Below are positions 10,169-19,694 of a DNA stretch of 64,000 nt, piece after piece; position 1 is the first letter of the stretch; each line of letters starts with the position of its first letter. The notes under the pieces were generated by a model. It worked only from the letters and a program-made list of their open reading frames with translations, did not search any database and had not been told where the DNA came from. The position numbers were made by a program, and so were the translations under genes. Source of the DNA: Planococcus citri (lineage: Eukaryota; Arthropoda; Insecta; Hemiptera; Pseudococcidae); NCBI RefSeq assembly GCF_950023065.1, contig NC_088677.1:77153469-77217468 (forward strand), given 5' to 3'.

Positions 10169-12051
10169 TCCATTTCGTTAAGTCCAAAATTATCATCTTC
10201 CGGTGGATCGACTGGATCGTGATTTAACATTGAAGCACTCGGTGGTTCATAACGATAGTACTTATTGTCTTCACCTTTTTCAAAATACTCATATTTGTCG
10301 GTTTCGTAATCGAAATCATCGAAAGCGTATGCTGTTTTATCTTTCGATTTATCTTTTTTCTTAGGTTGTTCTTTTACGCGACGATAAAGGTGAAGTGGAA
10401 CTTTACGAGAATTGGTATCTTGATTTGACGACCGATATGTTGAATACGGATCTCGATAAAGTTGTTGTTGATGTTGTTGATATGGATTGTATGGATATCG
10501 ATCACTCGCTAAATCGAACTTGAGCTTCTCATCATATAATGCACTCGTAACTTTGAATTTCTCATCGTCTTGTTTTTCAGAGCATTCGTATTTACGCATT
10601 AAGCCGATAATTTCTTCGACTTCGTCATCTTCATCGATATCTTTGATTATGCGTTCAAAGATTGGAACCTTTTTCATCATTTTAGTCATGATTAAGTTCG
10701 CATCGATGTTCGGATTCCAACGAAGCCTTCTCAGCCAAAATGCTGCGTAGATTGATGGCAGCTTTCCAGGATCCGGTTTATCTCGACTAAAATTTTCAGC
10801 TTCGGCATGATAAACTTCAGGAGTACTAAAGGCTGTTAGGAAATCAATGGCAATATGATGGAATTCACGTTTTCGGTTTGTATTCGCTACGAAGTCTTCG
10901 GTGTCTGGACCGCGTAATAATCGGAAGAAAGCGGTAACACACGATTTATTATTTTTTAAAATCGGTATCGAGAGTTGGTCAAATTCGATCAGGAACATTT
11001 CAGCAACACGGTGATCTCGAAAACCTTTCCATGGTTGTACTTTGGAAATAGCAACGTCGACGTTGGAATTTTTCTCGTCAACATCGTCTTCGTTAAATTT
11101 CACCGGTTTCACAATTAATAAAGATTTGCAATCTTTGTAATGACGCTTTAGTATTTCCGGTGGATTATTCCAAATTAAGGGTCGAGTATCCCATTCGAGG
11201 AAATTCTGTTCACTTTCCTCGTAACCACCGTTTTGAGTTCGTCTACGTCGTTGAGGAATAACGTTTTTTAGCTCTTCGGATATGGTTTTACCGATAGAAC
11301 GTGATAACGACGCAGTGACAGCATCTAACTGGGAAATTGATACATTCGATCGAGGTTCGGTAGGATCGTTCGTAGCATTGATCAGTTCTTGTCGCAATCG
11401 GTTAACCTCAGCATCTTTTTCAGCGGCTGCCGCAGTTGCTGCATTCGACTCAGCTGTCAATCGGAGGTATTCTTCGTAGACACGTTGTTGTTCGGCTGGT
11501 GATAAGTTTTCCATCTCAATTTCGAGAACTGATTTACCAAACGTTACTCGTTTCTGAATTGGAGAAATGGTTGAATTCGATGATGAACTTTGATTCAACG
11601 TTCGGTTAATGAAGTTTTTAACTGACTCTGGAGTTGCAGTTAAGGAGCTGATGTTCGAAGATGATGAACTCGAAGGTATTGTACCGATGCCGGACAAATC
11701 AAAAATACTTGATGATGACACGTATGAGGTTGATGGTCGATGAACGTTGAAATTTGGTGGCGGATAAGTTACCAATAGTCTTGGATCTATCGGTACTTCA
11801 GTGACCGTAGCAGTTTTCGGTTTCGGTTTCCGAGAAACTGGAGGTAGCTCGTGGAATAATACTGAATCGGTAACACGAGACCTCGTCACTGGACCAGTAT
11901 GTCTTTGAGTGACTTTACCGGAATTTGTACTTCGCCGAGTTGAAGTAGTCGAATTCGAGGGTATCGCACTCGAAGGAGTAAATGTAGTCGTTGAAGTCGT
12001 AACAGCAATCGAATCGATTGAAAAGCTTCTTCGTGAAGATTTCTTGGGCAT
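10156..12051 (-). CDS. gag: Gag structural polyprotein
   Basis: 631 residues from ATG 12049-12051 to TGA 10156-10158. Residues 1-160 are Ser/Thr-rich and low complexity. About 175-230 is a predicted coiled coil (PAEQQRVYEEYLRL...AEVNRLRQEL). About 290-490 is a globular, Trp-containing region that would be the capsid. The C-terminus is Tyr/Asp-rich. I find no CCHC zinc knuckle, which is missing in some gypsy lineages. Recognition rests mainly on position upstream of a frameshifted protease-pol. It would assemble the virus-like particle in the cytoplasm. Confidence 0.8.
   Translation of the reverse strand: MPKKSSRRSFSIDSIAVTTSTTTFTPSSAIPSNSTTSTRRSTNSGKVTQRHTGPVTRSRVTDSVLFHELPPVSRKPKPKTATVTEVPIDPRLLVTYPPPNFNVHRPSTSYVSSSSIFDLSGIGTIPSSSSSSNISSLTATPESVKNFINRTLNQSSSSNSTISPIQKRVTFGKSVLEIEMENLSPAEQQRVYEEYLRLTAESNAATAAAAEKDAEVNRLRQELINATNDPTEPRSNVSISQLDAVTASLSRSIGKTISEELKNVIPQRRRRTQNGGYEESEQNFLEWDTRPLIWNNPPEILKRHYKDCKSLLIVKPVKFNEDDVDEKNSNVDVAISKVQPWKGFRDHRVAEMFLIEFDQLSIPILKNNKSCVTAFFRLLRGPDTEDFVANTNRKREFHHIAIDFLTAFSTPEVYHAEAENFSRDKPDPGKLPSIYAAFWLRRLRWNPNIDANLIMTKMMKKVPIFERIIKDIDEDDEVEEIIGLMRKYECSEKQDDEKFKVTSALYDEKLKFDLASDRYPYNPYQQHQQQLYRDPYSTYRSSNQDTNSRKVPLHLYRRVKEQPKKKDKSKDKTAYAFDDFDYETDKYEYFEKGEDNKYYRYEPPSASMLNHDPVDPPEDDNFGLNEMDLNG
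10162..10168 (-). promoter_or_regulatory. -1 ribosomal frameshift heptamer UUUAAAC at the gag/pro junction
   Basis: On the minus strand, the gag codons GAT TTA AAC GGG TGA contain T TTA AAC in exactly the X XXY YYZ phase, three bases before the gag stop. Slipping back one base gives TTT AAA CGG GTG ATT, which is the protease frame. The heptamer is one of the most efficient known eukaryotic slippery sites. I have not modelled a downstream structure. Confidence 0.85.
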
Positions 12052-13234
12052 ATATTCAATCGAATTACAGTTGATCCAGTTATTATCATACGCGATGGAG
12101 CAACCGGTGAGATGTGGTGAGCATCATAAGACGGGGGAATAAAGGGGGAAATATTTACAAACAAAACACATTTCGATCTAAAAGAAATTCAAACTGGGAA
12201 TGATATCGAACGTCCCGTCAGGCGCCAGGTATAAGTAATCATACCAATTTTGCGTCCAATTTGAATAATCTTTTATCTCGATATATAATACTAAACTAAT
12301 AACTAATTAAACCCTAAGAATACTCTCACTATGGTTTATAAACTGTACCTTAACAGGCCGGTTATTTTCATAGTCGTAATCGGCTTGACTAACTGACATC
12401 TTGTTGGCTAGATAATTCGTTCACGTAGCATAACACTTCACAAAAATATTATGAATATCGAAAGATATAAATTCAGCTAAATAATTTCCAAAAATCACGA
12501 AAAAGGAATACACAATAAAGCATTAAATATCATAACAAAACACACAAGATGGAAGTCGTTATAAAGTGGAAAATACGATTAATTATGCGTAGCGACTAAA
12601 GCGGCACCTAGTGAGAAGTATTCAAACTATCGTAGTAATAATTTTTTTTTTTTTTTTTTTTTTTTTTCGATAGTTTACAATGTAAGCTTATAAGATAATA
12701 ATTCAGTTTAATATACCAACGATATAACGTAAATACATTGATAAAATTAGCGGAGAGATAAATATGGTATTAGACAGATACATTACGGTACAACATGCAC
12801 AATTCAATTATCAAGTTTTGACCAATAGATCTCATTATTTCAAGGTTATTTTATGGCATGTTCGAGGTATTATAACACGAATGTACGTGAACGAATCATT
12901 GGACAATTAAATACTCTCGATTTACAACCTTGAAGTTTTATCTTTTGATAGCATGTATTCGGTGCATTTAGGTTTATTCGAATTTTAACCAGAATTTTCA
13001 TGCCTATTTATTACGAAGATTAATTTTTCAAGCACCATTTATTACGTTAGTTTACGTTGCCATCCTATCTAAGACTTTATCCGATTACGTTACGTTACAT
13101 GTGGCAACTAAAAGGAATAGGTGTAATGAAAACTGATTCAATTGAGTAGGCATAAAAACCCAAACCAAAGGTGTTTTTTGAACACGAAATAAAAAGGAAT
13201 TTTGAGTGGAGTTTTAACTCAAGGAACCTCCCTT
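12052..13234 (-). other. Element 5' leader (untranslated)
   Basis: About 1.2 kb between the primer-binding site and the gag ATG, with no long ORF of its own. It contains an uninterrupted run of about 30 T (A on the coding strand) at about 12638-12667. That run is flanked by the inverted words ACTATCG and CGATAGT. A packaging or internal-initiation role is possible but not shown. Confidence 0.6.
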
Positions 13235-13254
13235 GAGCCCCACGTTGGGCGCCA
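13235..13254 (-). other. Primer-binding site complementary to tRNA-Lys(CUU)
   Basis: The plus strand reads GAGCCCCACGTTGGGCGCCA, which matches the 3' end (with CCA) of the widely conserved animal tRNA-Lys(CUU) over 20 nt, as recalled. It lies 10 nt inside the 5' LTR, a somewhat wide gap. It confirms the polarity of the element. Confidence 0.85.
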
Positions 13255-13264
13255 TAAAAGTATA

Positions 13265-14188
13265 TGTGGTATAGAAATAGAAAATAAAGTTTTTTATTCA
13301 AGGAATATAAGGTTCGTAAGATTGCATAAATAGGTAGGAAAATAGGTATCGGAAGAAGATAAATAGGAAATGGAATAATACGAGCATAGGGAAGTAGGAA
13401 TGAGATAGGATGGAATTAAAAACCTAGTTACACCACATAACCTTCATTAAATCAGTTTCCATGACCATAAGAAACAAAAGAATCTTCTACACGATAATAA
13501 ATTTAGAAAAGGCCAAGAAGGTATCGAGATGAAATCTCGATATGATTTTAGGCTTCAAAGGTAGATCAAATACATAACATTTGATTCGATTACTTCACCA
13601 TTGTGAATGTAGGTCAGAAAGTTAATCTCAAAAATCGAGATATTTCAATTTAGAAAAATTATATAGAGGACCGAAGTCCTATATCGCGATTCATAATCGA
13701 ACCATTTCAATAAATAAACTAAATCTAAGCCAAATTCGGCTATTTCTTTTTTACATCACTAAGTCTAAAACCTCATAATCAAGGTATATCGTAAAGGGGC
13801 ATTTTACCTAACACTCACTCACCACATCATGGCAGAATTGCCATTACCGGCAACTCCGTTGCTAGGCTTCTACTCAGCCATCTCGATGAAGTCAGCACCA
13901 GGTAATAAATAAATAAATCGCGAAATAAGTCTCGAAAGTCAATCAAGCTCAAATCATTATAATAAATGAAAAAATATCACATTAAAAAATACATCATAAC
14001 ATAAATCAAAAAAGATGAAAAAGAACACGGAAACGTACGTCTAATTCTTAAACGGAAAAATCATAAGTTACTTGAAACCAGATTCAAAAGTTCCACAACA
14101 CACCGAATCTGACTTCAAGTAACGACATCTAGCTTCAATTTTGTTCAAGTATGCGAAGGCTTCCAAGATTATAGCCATCTATACTACA
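13265..14188 (-). repeat. 5' LTR of the gypsy element
   Basis: 924 bp with TG...CA ends, the partner of 3075-3998. It should carry the promoter for the minus-strand element RNA. Its first bases in the host-gene sense contribute an ATG codon (14187-14189) and a TAG (14184-14186) to the truncated TRPA ORF. A minus-strand AATAAA at 13293-13298 could polyadenylate TRPA transcripts that run in. Confidence 0.95.
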
Positions 14189-16799
14189 TCAACGAATTTT
14201 GATTTTGATTTTTGGCTAGTTCGAATTGTTTTCGTTTTTCTAAAATTTCTTCAGCACGTTTTACAATGATGGACGGCATTTTGCCAAAATTTTTACCGTT
14301 GATTTTTATTCTGTTAGTTTTGGTTGGGTATACGTAAACCCGCCTTGTTTCAATAATGAATATCTCCTTTCCAAATAATTGATGGCGCAAAAATATGTAT
14401 CCTCTTTCAAGTTGTTCGGTTGTTCTACATTTGAAAGCATGGCGGAATGGATTGCTTATGCTGAGGCGTTCTATCTGCGAGATGAGTTTCGCTCTAGATA
14501 TCAGAGCAATTACTTCAGCGTCCTGCATGATGGCGCGCGTATCGCTGACGGCCAAACCATTCAGTAAATTGTAAAGTACCATGGTGACTAAGAAGACGAA
14601 AAGCACGAAAAACACGTGGCCATAACTAAAATTCCAATCAAGTGGTAGGGTAGAAGCATCAAATTCACCTGACATCATGATAATCGATTTGATAAACGAC
14701 ATTTGCAGGTCTTGCCACGAATTCACCGAATTTTCATTCGTTCGATCTGTAGTATTGACGTTGGTTTGATTCGGCGACGAAGATGCGCGTTCCCTGGTTT
14801 TATTTCTGAATAAAATGAAGAAGCTGTATGCGAAAGATGCGACCAGAATCGAGTATAAAAGCAGAAATTTGGCAAAATTCAACGACACCTTTTTGAACAT
14901 TTCTATGTAGATTGAGAGTGACGGTTGCTTACCGAGTAATAATATGAACTCGATCCATGACATCAGAATAGCGGTGGCTGCTAAATGCGAACTGGTGTTA
15001 TTCGCGAAGAGAAAACCAATCACCACTATCATCGTTATTTCCAACCAGTTTTCTGGTATACCGACGTAGTCTCGAAATGATACGAAGCATTGGCACAATT
15101 CTCGTAAAATAAGTACGATGTAAAACAGCAACGTTATTAGCCACATGAACAATGATACGTCGCATAGAATCGAAGATGCATCCTGATTACTCGCCATATC
15201 AGTTGATCCCGAACTCTTGAAATTGACCAATGATGGTAAACAGTGTTGAATTTGGAAAATATACGCGTTCAGAGTCAAACAAAATGATATATAGAATGTC
15301 AAATTAATGTAGTAATATTTTTTAACGAGATGCCATTTCAAATAGAGAAAGCTTTTTGTGAGTGGATGCTTGTATAGTTTTCTCATTTCGGTTACTGATT
15401 CGAATCGAGCAAAGAAATTCCCTTTGCTTTTGGTAGCAATGGAATATAAGTCTAGTTGTGTGAATATTTTGTAGCGGAATATAATTGAATGGTGCTCATC
15501 ATTCTGGGCCCAAATGCATTCTCTAGTTGAGCAAATGCAGTCATCAAAATAGTCCTCTACGGCTTTAGCTGAAATCGAAGTCAAGATACATTGATCCTTT
15601 AGATGCAATTTAGCACCTGCTCTAAGAAGTAACTTGATGGCGAAATCGTTGTTGAATTTTAACGCATAATGAAGAGCTGTCCTATTGCTCTTGTCTGCGT
15701 GATCTATGTTTAGTCTTTTATGTTCTTGTTCATCAGTATCGCCAAATTTGCGCAGTTCTAGAAGTAATTCCAGGATCATACGATGACCGTCTGTTGAGTT
15801 ATTGAGAACTTGCATAGATTGCATACCGTGCAATACTAAATGCAAAACTGATCCACCTGCATTTTGCAGTTGAACTTTAGGTATGGCTAAGAGTTTCTTG
15901 AATATTTCGTAGTGACCTCTAAAAGCAGTCAGCATTATTGGCGTCACATTTTGTGCATATTCATTGAAATATGAAATAAACTCATTCAGGTGGACGTTTT
16001 TTTTCAACAACGCGTCCACGACGTCGATGTAATCGTGTTCGCATGCTACATGTAAGTACGTGAACCCAGTATCTTCTTGTCGTCCATCATTCAGCATTTC
16101 TGTGTCAATTTCGGCTATTCTCCTGACAAATAATTCAGGAACATATTCTTCCAAGTATAAAAATAAAATCTCCTGCAGTTCGCTCCGTGATCGTGTTGGA
16201 AGCTCTGCTTCCAGCTGCGGATATTTTTGCAATATTATTTCGCGGCAACTAAAAACACCTCCCTGAGAATCCTTTTGAAATTCCACATCCACGTCGAAGT
16301 ACGCAATGAACAGCCGAACTGCATCTACGCTTCCTTGGAGCAGAATCAGGTGTTGAGCTTCTAGATCACACTGCGAAAATAAACAATGTACTAAGGAATA
16401 AGAGCGAGCTAGAAGCGTAATTGCGTCGATGTCCTTTTCTTCAACAGCTAATTTCATAATATTAGCATTATCATTTCCTGATCTGGATAAAATGTGTACA
16501 CCCTTCCAAAGATAGTACAATACATATCGATCTGAATTATTGAAAATTTCATGTATCTTTAGTTTACCAGTCTTCTCATCCTTGCGCCAAACTTTAGCAC
16601 CGTTTCGTATTAGTTCGAAAACCAAAATGGAATTCCGGATTCCCCGGAACCTGCAGGCCAAATCTAATAACGTCCCATTATCTGGCTCTCCGTAAAAATA
16701 ATCAACGTTTATATCCCAATACTTTAGGAGTTCTCGGAAATCTTCAGTTCTTCTCTCCTTGAACGCAGACAGTAGCTTTTCTTGATTCGTCATCTGCAT
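14184..16799 (-). CDS. TRPA-type cation channel (painless/pyrexia-like), truncated by the LTR element
   Basis: 871 residues without an intron, start ATG 16797-16799. An ankyrin-rich N-terminal half is seen, with clear repeats at about 41-70, 244-273, 284-313 and 372-402 (for example TALHYALKFNN). Six membrane segments follow at about 495-515, 545-567, 585-601, 605-622, 641-664 and 728-750. The pore loop is 'IIMMSGEFDAS' (706-716), and the TM6 exit 'YNLLNGLAVSDT' (743-754) is typical of insect TRPA channels of the painless/pyrexia group. The native protein would be about 948 residues: the last codon before the insertion is completed by the TCAA duplication, the LTR adds Met-stop, and the coiled-coil tail is stranded at 2838-3074. 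Such channels sense heat or noxious stimuli at the plasma membrane. The truncated form keeps the pore but loses its C-terminal assembly helix. Confidence 0.9.
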   Translation of the reverse strand: MQMTNQEKLLSAFKERRTEDFRELLKYWDINVDYFYGEPDNGTLLDLACRFRGIRNSILVFELIRNGAKVWRKDEKTGKLKIHEIFNNSDRYVLYYLWKGVHILSRSGNDNANIMKLAVEEKDIDAITLLARSYSLVHCLFSQCDLEAQHLILLQGSVDAVRLFIAYFDVDVEFQKDSQGGVFSCREIILQKYPQLEAELPTRSRSELQEILFLYLEEYVPELFVRRIAEIDTEMLNDGRQEDTGFTYLHVACEHDYIDVVDALLKKNVHLNEFISYFNEYAQNVTPIMLTAFRGHYEIFKKLLAIPKVQLQNAGGSVLHLVLHGMQSMQVLNNSTDGHRMILELLLELRKFGDTDEQEHKRLNIDHADKSNRTALHYALKFNNDFAIKLLLRAGAKLHLKDQCILTSISAKAVEDYFDDCICSTRECIWAQNDEHHSIIFRYKIFTQLDLYSIATKSKGNFFARFESVTEMRKLYKHPLTKSFLYLKWHLVKKYYYINLTFYISFCLTLNAYIFQIQHCLPSLVNFKSSGSTDMASNQDASSILCDVSLFMWLITLLFYIVLILRELCQCFVSFRDYVGIPENWLEITMIVVIGFLFANNTSSHLAATAILMSWIEFILLLGKQPSLSIYIEMFKKVSLNFAKFLLLYSILVASFAYSFFILFRNKTRERASSSPNQTNVNTTDRTNENSVNSWQDLQMSFIKSIIMMSGEFDASTLPLDWNFSYGHVFFVLFVFLVTMVLYNLLNGLAVSDTRAIMQDAEVIALISRAKLISQIERLSISNPFRHAFKCRTTEQLERGYIFLRHQLFGKEIFIIETRRVYVYPTKTNRIKINGKNFGKMPSIIVKRAEEILEKRKQFELAKNQNQNSLM
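14189..14192. repeat. Target-site duplication TCAA, right copy
   Basis: Matches 3071-3074 exactly. It contributes the TTG (Leu) codon of the TRPA frame. Confidence 0.9.
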
Positions 16800-17284
16800 T
16801 AAGACGAAAATCGATCACAGATCACTATGAAATTGATATGTTACACGAAAAGAACACACGACAACACATACAGTATTACGAGTACATTCCCAGTACGCGA
16901 TTACATCGACACTACCCACACAAAATGAGATTCATGATCGATGATATAATATTAACATTATGCAACATTACCCACTGTAAATTTTATTTCAATTTGAAAG
17001 GAAGCTGTTATCTCACGTTTCCTGCTGGCTGATGGTTTTTATGTGAGTTCCCATTTCGTTTTGCGTCAATCCATTGCTAAAACAGTAGATGAAACGATTT
17101 TTACGAAAATTACATCAGTCGTCATTAAGAATGTTGGTGATTAAACCACCGTAGAGTTAGAGAGATTATTTTCAAAATTTGTGACCAAATTATATGAATA
17201 ATGGTACATAGAATTTTGTAAAATACTTTCCAATCAGATAGACTCCAGATACTGAAAACTGGCAAATTTTTTCCTCCAAGTTTC
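16800..17284. other. 5' flank of the TRPA gene
   Basis: No ORF of note. The promoter and 5' UTR of the minus-strand TRPA gene should lie here. No individual motif can be supported. Confidence 0.4.
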
Positions 17285-17400
17285 CAATAATCAATTCATC
17301 ATCATCAACGCCATAGTCGCAAGCGACTAGTGTGCCCCCAACAACGACCGCCACTCCTCTCTGTCTTGAGCTAGTGTGGCCGCAGTCGCAACTGAGCCAA
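17285..17400 (-). mobile_element. 3' tip of a LINE (same family as 23290-25320 and 30900-33350)
   Basis: On the minus strand, 'agctcaagacagagaggagt' followed by a GGCGGTCGTT continuation matches the end of the LINE at about 33307-33340 (GAGCTCAAGACAGAGAGGAG TGGCGGTTGTT). It ends in a short GATGATGATGAA tail. This is a severely 5'-truncated copy. Confidence 0.7.
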
Positions 17401-17828
17401 CTATTTTCCGGACTGTAACACTCCAACTAATCACCCAAAATTAATCAGAAGCGTTCCACAAATCTCAGACAGGACACCCAAGGATATTTCCATGTCAATT
17501 TGACCAAAAAATACGATTTTGAAAGTCATGCCCTTTGATTTCGCTCAATTTTTTTTACAATGTCTTCTCACCAAATAAGTAAGATACCCGCGATCACTTT
17601 GGTACCAGTCCCCTCTGGGGGAGGGTGGGGGCTTCAATTATTTTCACATTGTCTCGAGGTGCTCAACTTCAGCAGCGCATACCTCCAAAGCTATGATACT
17701 TTGATCAAAACTGATTTCAGAGTTCGAAAGGGCATTGCATTTAAACTTTCCAAGTACTTTGAAATTTTCAAAAGTTGAAAGTTGAAATTTTTAAAATGAC
17801 GCTGTCAGTGCGAGCTACCAATTAAAAT

Positions 17829-19694
17829 TGGGTGCAATTTATCGTTACTCTAAAAAGGGGGTTAGCACGATAAATAAGTATTCACGATAAAAAAGAGGAT
17901 TGCACGATCAAAAAGTGTAAGTATTTCACAATAAAAAAATGTATTGCACGATTTCTTAAAAACCGAACGATAAATTAGGTGGTATCCACGATATATATCG
18001 CACCTCGGGAGTAATAAGGTCACATCTAAAAAAAAAAATGATTTTGATGTTTTTGCATTTTTGGGGTTTGTATGACCCCCCTCAACCAAAAGTTACACTT
18101 TGAGTTGGGTACATTATGTGGATCTTGTAAAAAACGCAAATGGCCTAACTCAAAATCTCAACAACATTGCAAGTTGTTTGGAGTTATAAGGGTACATCTC
18201 AAAAAACTCCACCTTTTTTGAACAAATTTTGTACATACAAAGTGTTAACAAATAGCTAGTTTTGATTGTTTTGAATGTTTGTCAGTTAGAAATAGTCACA
18301 AGGAGTGCATTTTTTATTGGTTTGTACCAATTGGAAAATTTTTTTTAAATTGATCACTTTTCAGAAAAATGAATTTGCACATATCATGAAATTTTAGTTT
18401 TTTGAGAAAAACTCAAAAACTAAGCACTCTAGAAAAAAACTAACGACATTATGTCGATTGGAAATTCAATTCTCTACAACTTTGTTACCATGAAATTTTT
18501 TTTGGACGCTTCCTTTCGCCTCCACATCAACTTTAATGAAAGGTACTAACTCAAAATGTTTTCCAAACATTGAAATATTTCCTCTTCAAGATTTTATTTT
18601 TCAAAATGTTCTTATGCTAAATGAAGATAGGATACCAGATCTTTAAAATGAGGTGCTATTCATTCCTCACAATTAATTATAAGTTGATAAAAATAATGAA
18701 TCAAGTTTTTAAAAAAAAAGAAAATCACTCTTCTGTAAAATTTCACTTTTTTGAGATGTGACGTTATTACTCCCGAGGCGCGATATGATAGTAAGAATAA
18801 TAAAAAATAAACAATTTCCATGAGAAGTTTTTGACAGAATGAACGATAAATAAGTGATCCCCACGATAAATAAGGATAACTGAACGACAAAAAGTACATA
18901 TAAGATTTTCGCGAGTGAATAAAAAATGAAGTGTTCTAGTACATAGGTACCTACCTATCTATTTCAATAAAGCTTTACGAGATAACGCTGGACGACCTCG
19001 TTTACGTTTTTGACCCAATGGGATGGATTTTGCTGCCAAGGAAAAGTTGAAATTCAGTAAATTTTCACCCGAGCCTAATACTTTTTTCCAAAGTATCCCG
19101 ATTCTCCCCTAATTGGACTTGGAAAAATCACAGATTTTCAATGAAATTACGAAAAATTTTATTTTTTTTACCTATTTGATGGCCTTTGTGCCCCCCCCCC
19201 CTACTGGACCACCATTTTGGATTTGAACCAAAATAACGTCAAAAATGAATTCTGGAGCCCAAAAAACGTACATATCGATTCCCCGCCACTCGACTTTTTC
19301 AAAATATTTACCCCTTTGCACCCCTCTCCTGGGGCCCCCATTTGAGGTTCGAACCAAAATAACGACAAAAATGAATTCAGCGCCTCAAAATATCCGTGTA
19401 TCAAAAAGATTGACCTCAAAATTTGCATTAATTTCTGAAATATGATTTTTGACACCCTAAAAAATGAATCTGTCCCACTGTGTGCCAGCGTTTTCTTTTG
19501 TTGATGAAAAATATCGTGCTAATCAATGAAAAATATCGTGTTTATCAATGAAAATTATCGGGCTACCACCTTTTTCAATGGTTGAAAAATGCTGTGCTTA
19601 CCACCTAAACTACCGTTACTAAACCACATTTTATCATTCAAATGGTTATCGTGCTAACCAACTTTTTTATCGTTCGATTATATATTTCCCATTC
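17829..19694. mobile_element. Insertion with subterminal ACGATAAA arrays and candidate AAATT duplication
   Basis: It interrupts the left arm of the surrounding inverted-repeat element; the uninterrupted right arm shows the empty site. AAATT lies on both sides (17824-17828, 19695-19699). The left 170 bp carry five to seven copies of a word close to CACGATAAAWAAG, with two to three more at 18840-18895. The right 190 bp carry the same word inverted (TTATCGTG, about 19508-19675). Such subterminal arrays are typical of transposase-binding regions. No coding region was found. It contains the TIR element at 17995-18786. Confidence 0.5.
17995..18786. mobile_element. 0.8-kb TIR element, copy 1
   Basis: Terminal inverted repeats of about 45 bp start ATATCGCACCTCGGGAGT and continue AATAAGGTCACATCT. 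A second copy is at 32270-33047 and is near-identical over most of its length. The target duplication is not resolved. There is no ORF of transposase type, so it is non-autonomous. The interior (18450-18530) holds a module shared with 23890-24200 and 25430-25680. Confidence 0.8.

Larger units (their letters stand above)
3075..14188 (-). mobile_element. Complete Ty3/gypsy-type LTR retrotransposon, 11.1 kb
   Basis: The element has 924-bp LTRs at both ends (TG...CA termini), a TCAA target duplication, a tRNA-Lys primer-binding site, gag, protease, RT-RNaseH-integrase and an extra 3' ORF, all on the minus strand. The order RT, RNase H, integrase and the YVDD polymerase motif place it in Ty3/gypsy (Metaviridae). 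The only break in a structural ORF is one in-frame UGA between protease and RT. LTR divergence is 5 of 924, all transitions and no gaps, so the insertion is young. It sits in the last part of the TRPA coding region in the same orientation as that gene. No envelope-like protein was found. Confidence 0.95.

Noticed and set aside
14184..16799. TRPA gene as cargo carried by the LTR element
   Set aside because: It lies outside the LTRs and their target duplication, and its frame continues on the far side of the element.
17190..17426. 78-residue ORF with Cys residues
   Set aside because: It overlaps the LINE 3' tip; the apparent motif is a reading of the LINE tail.
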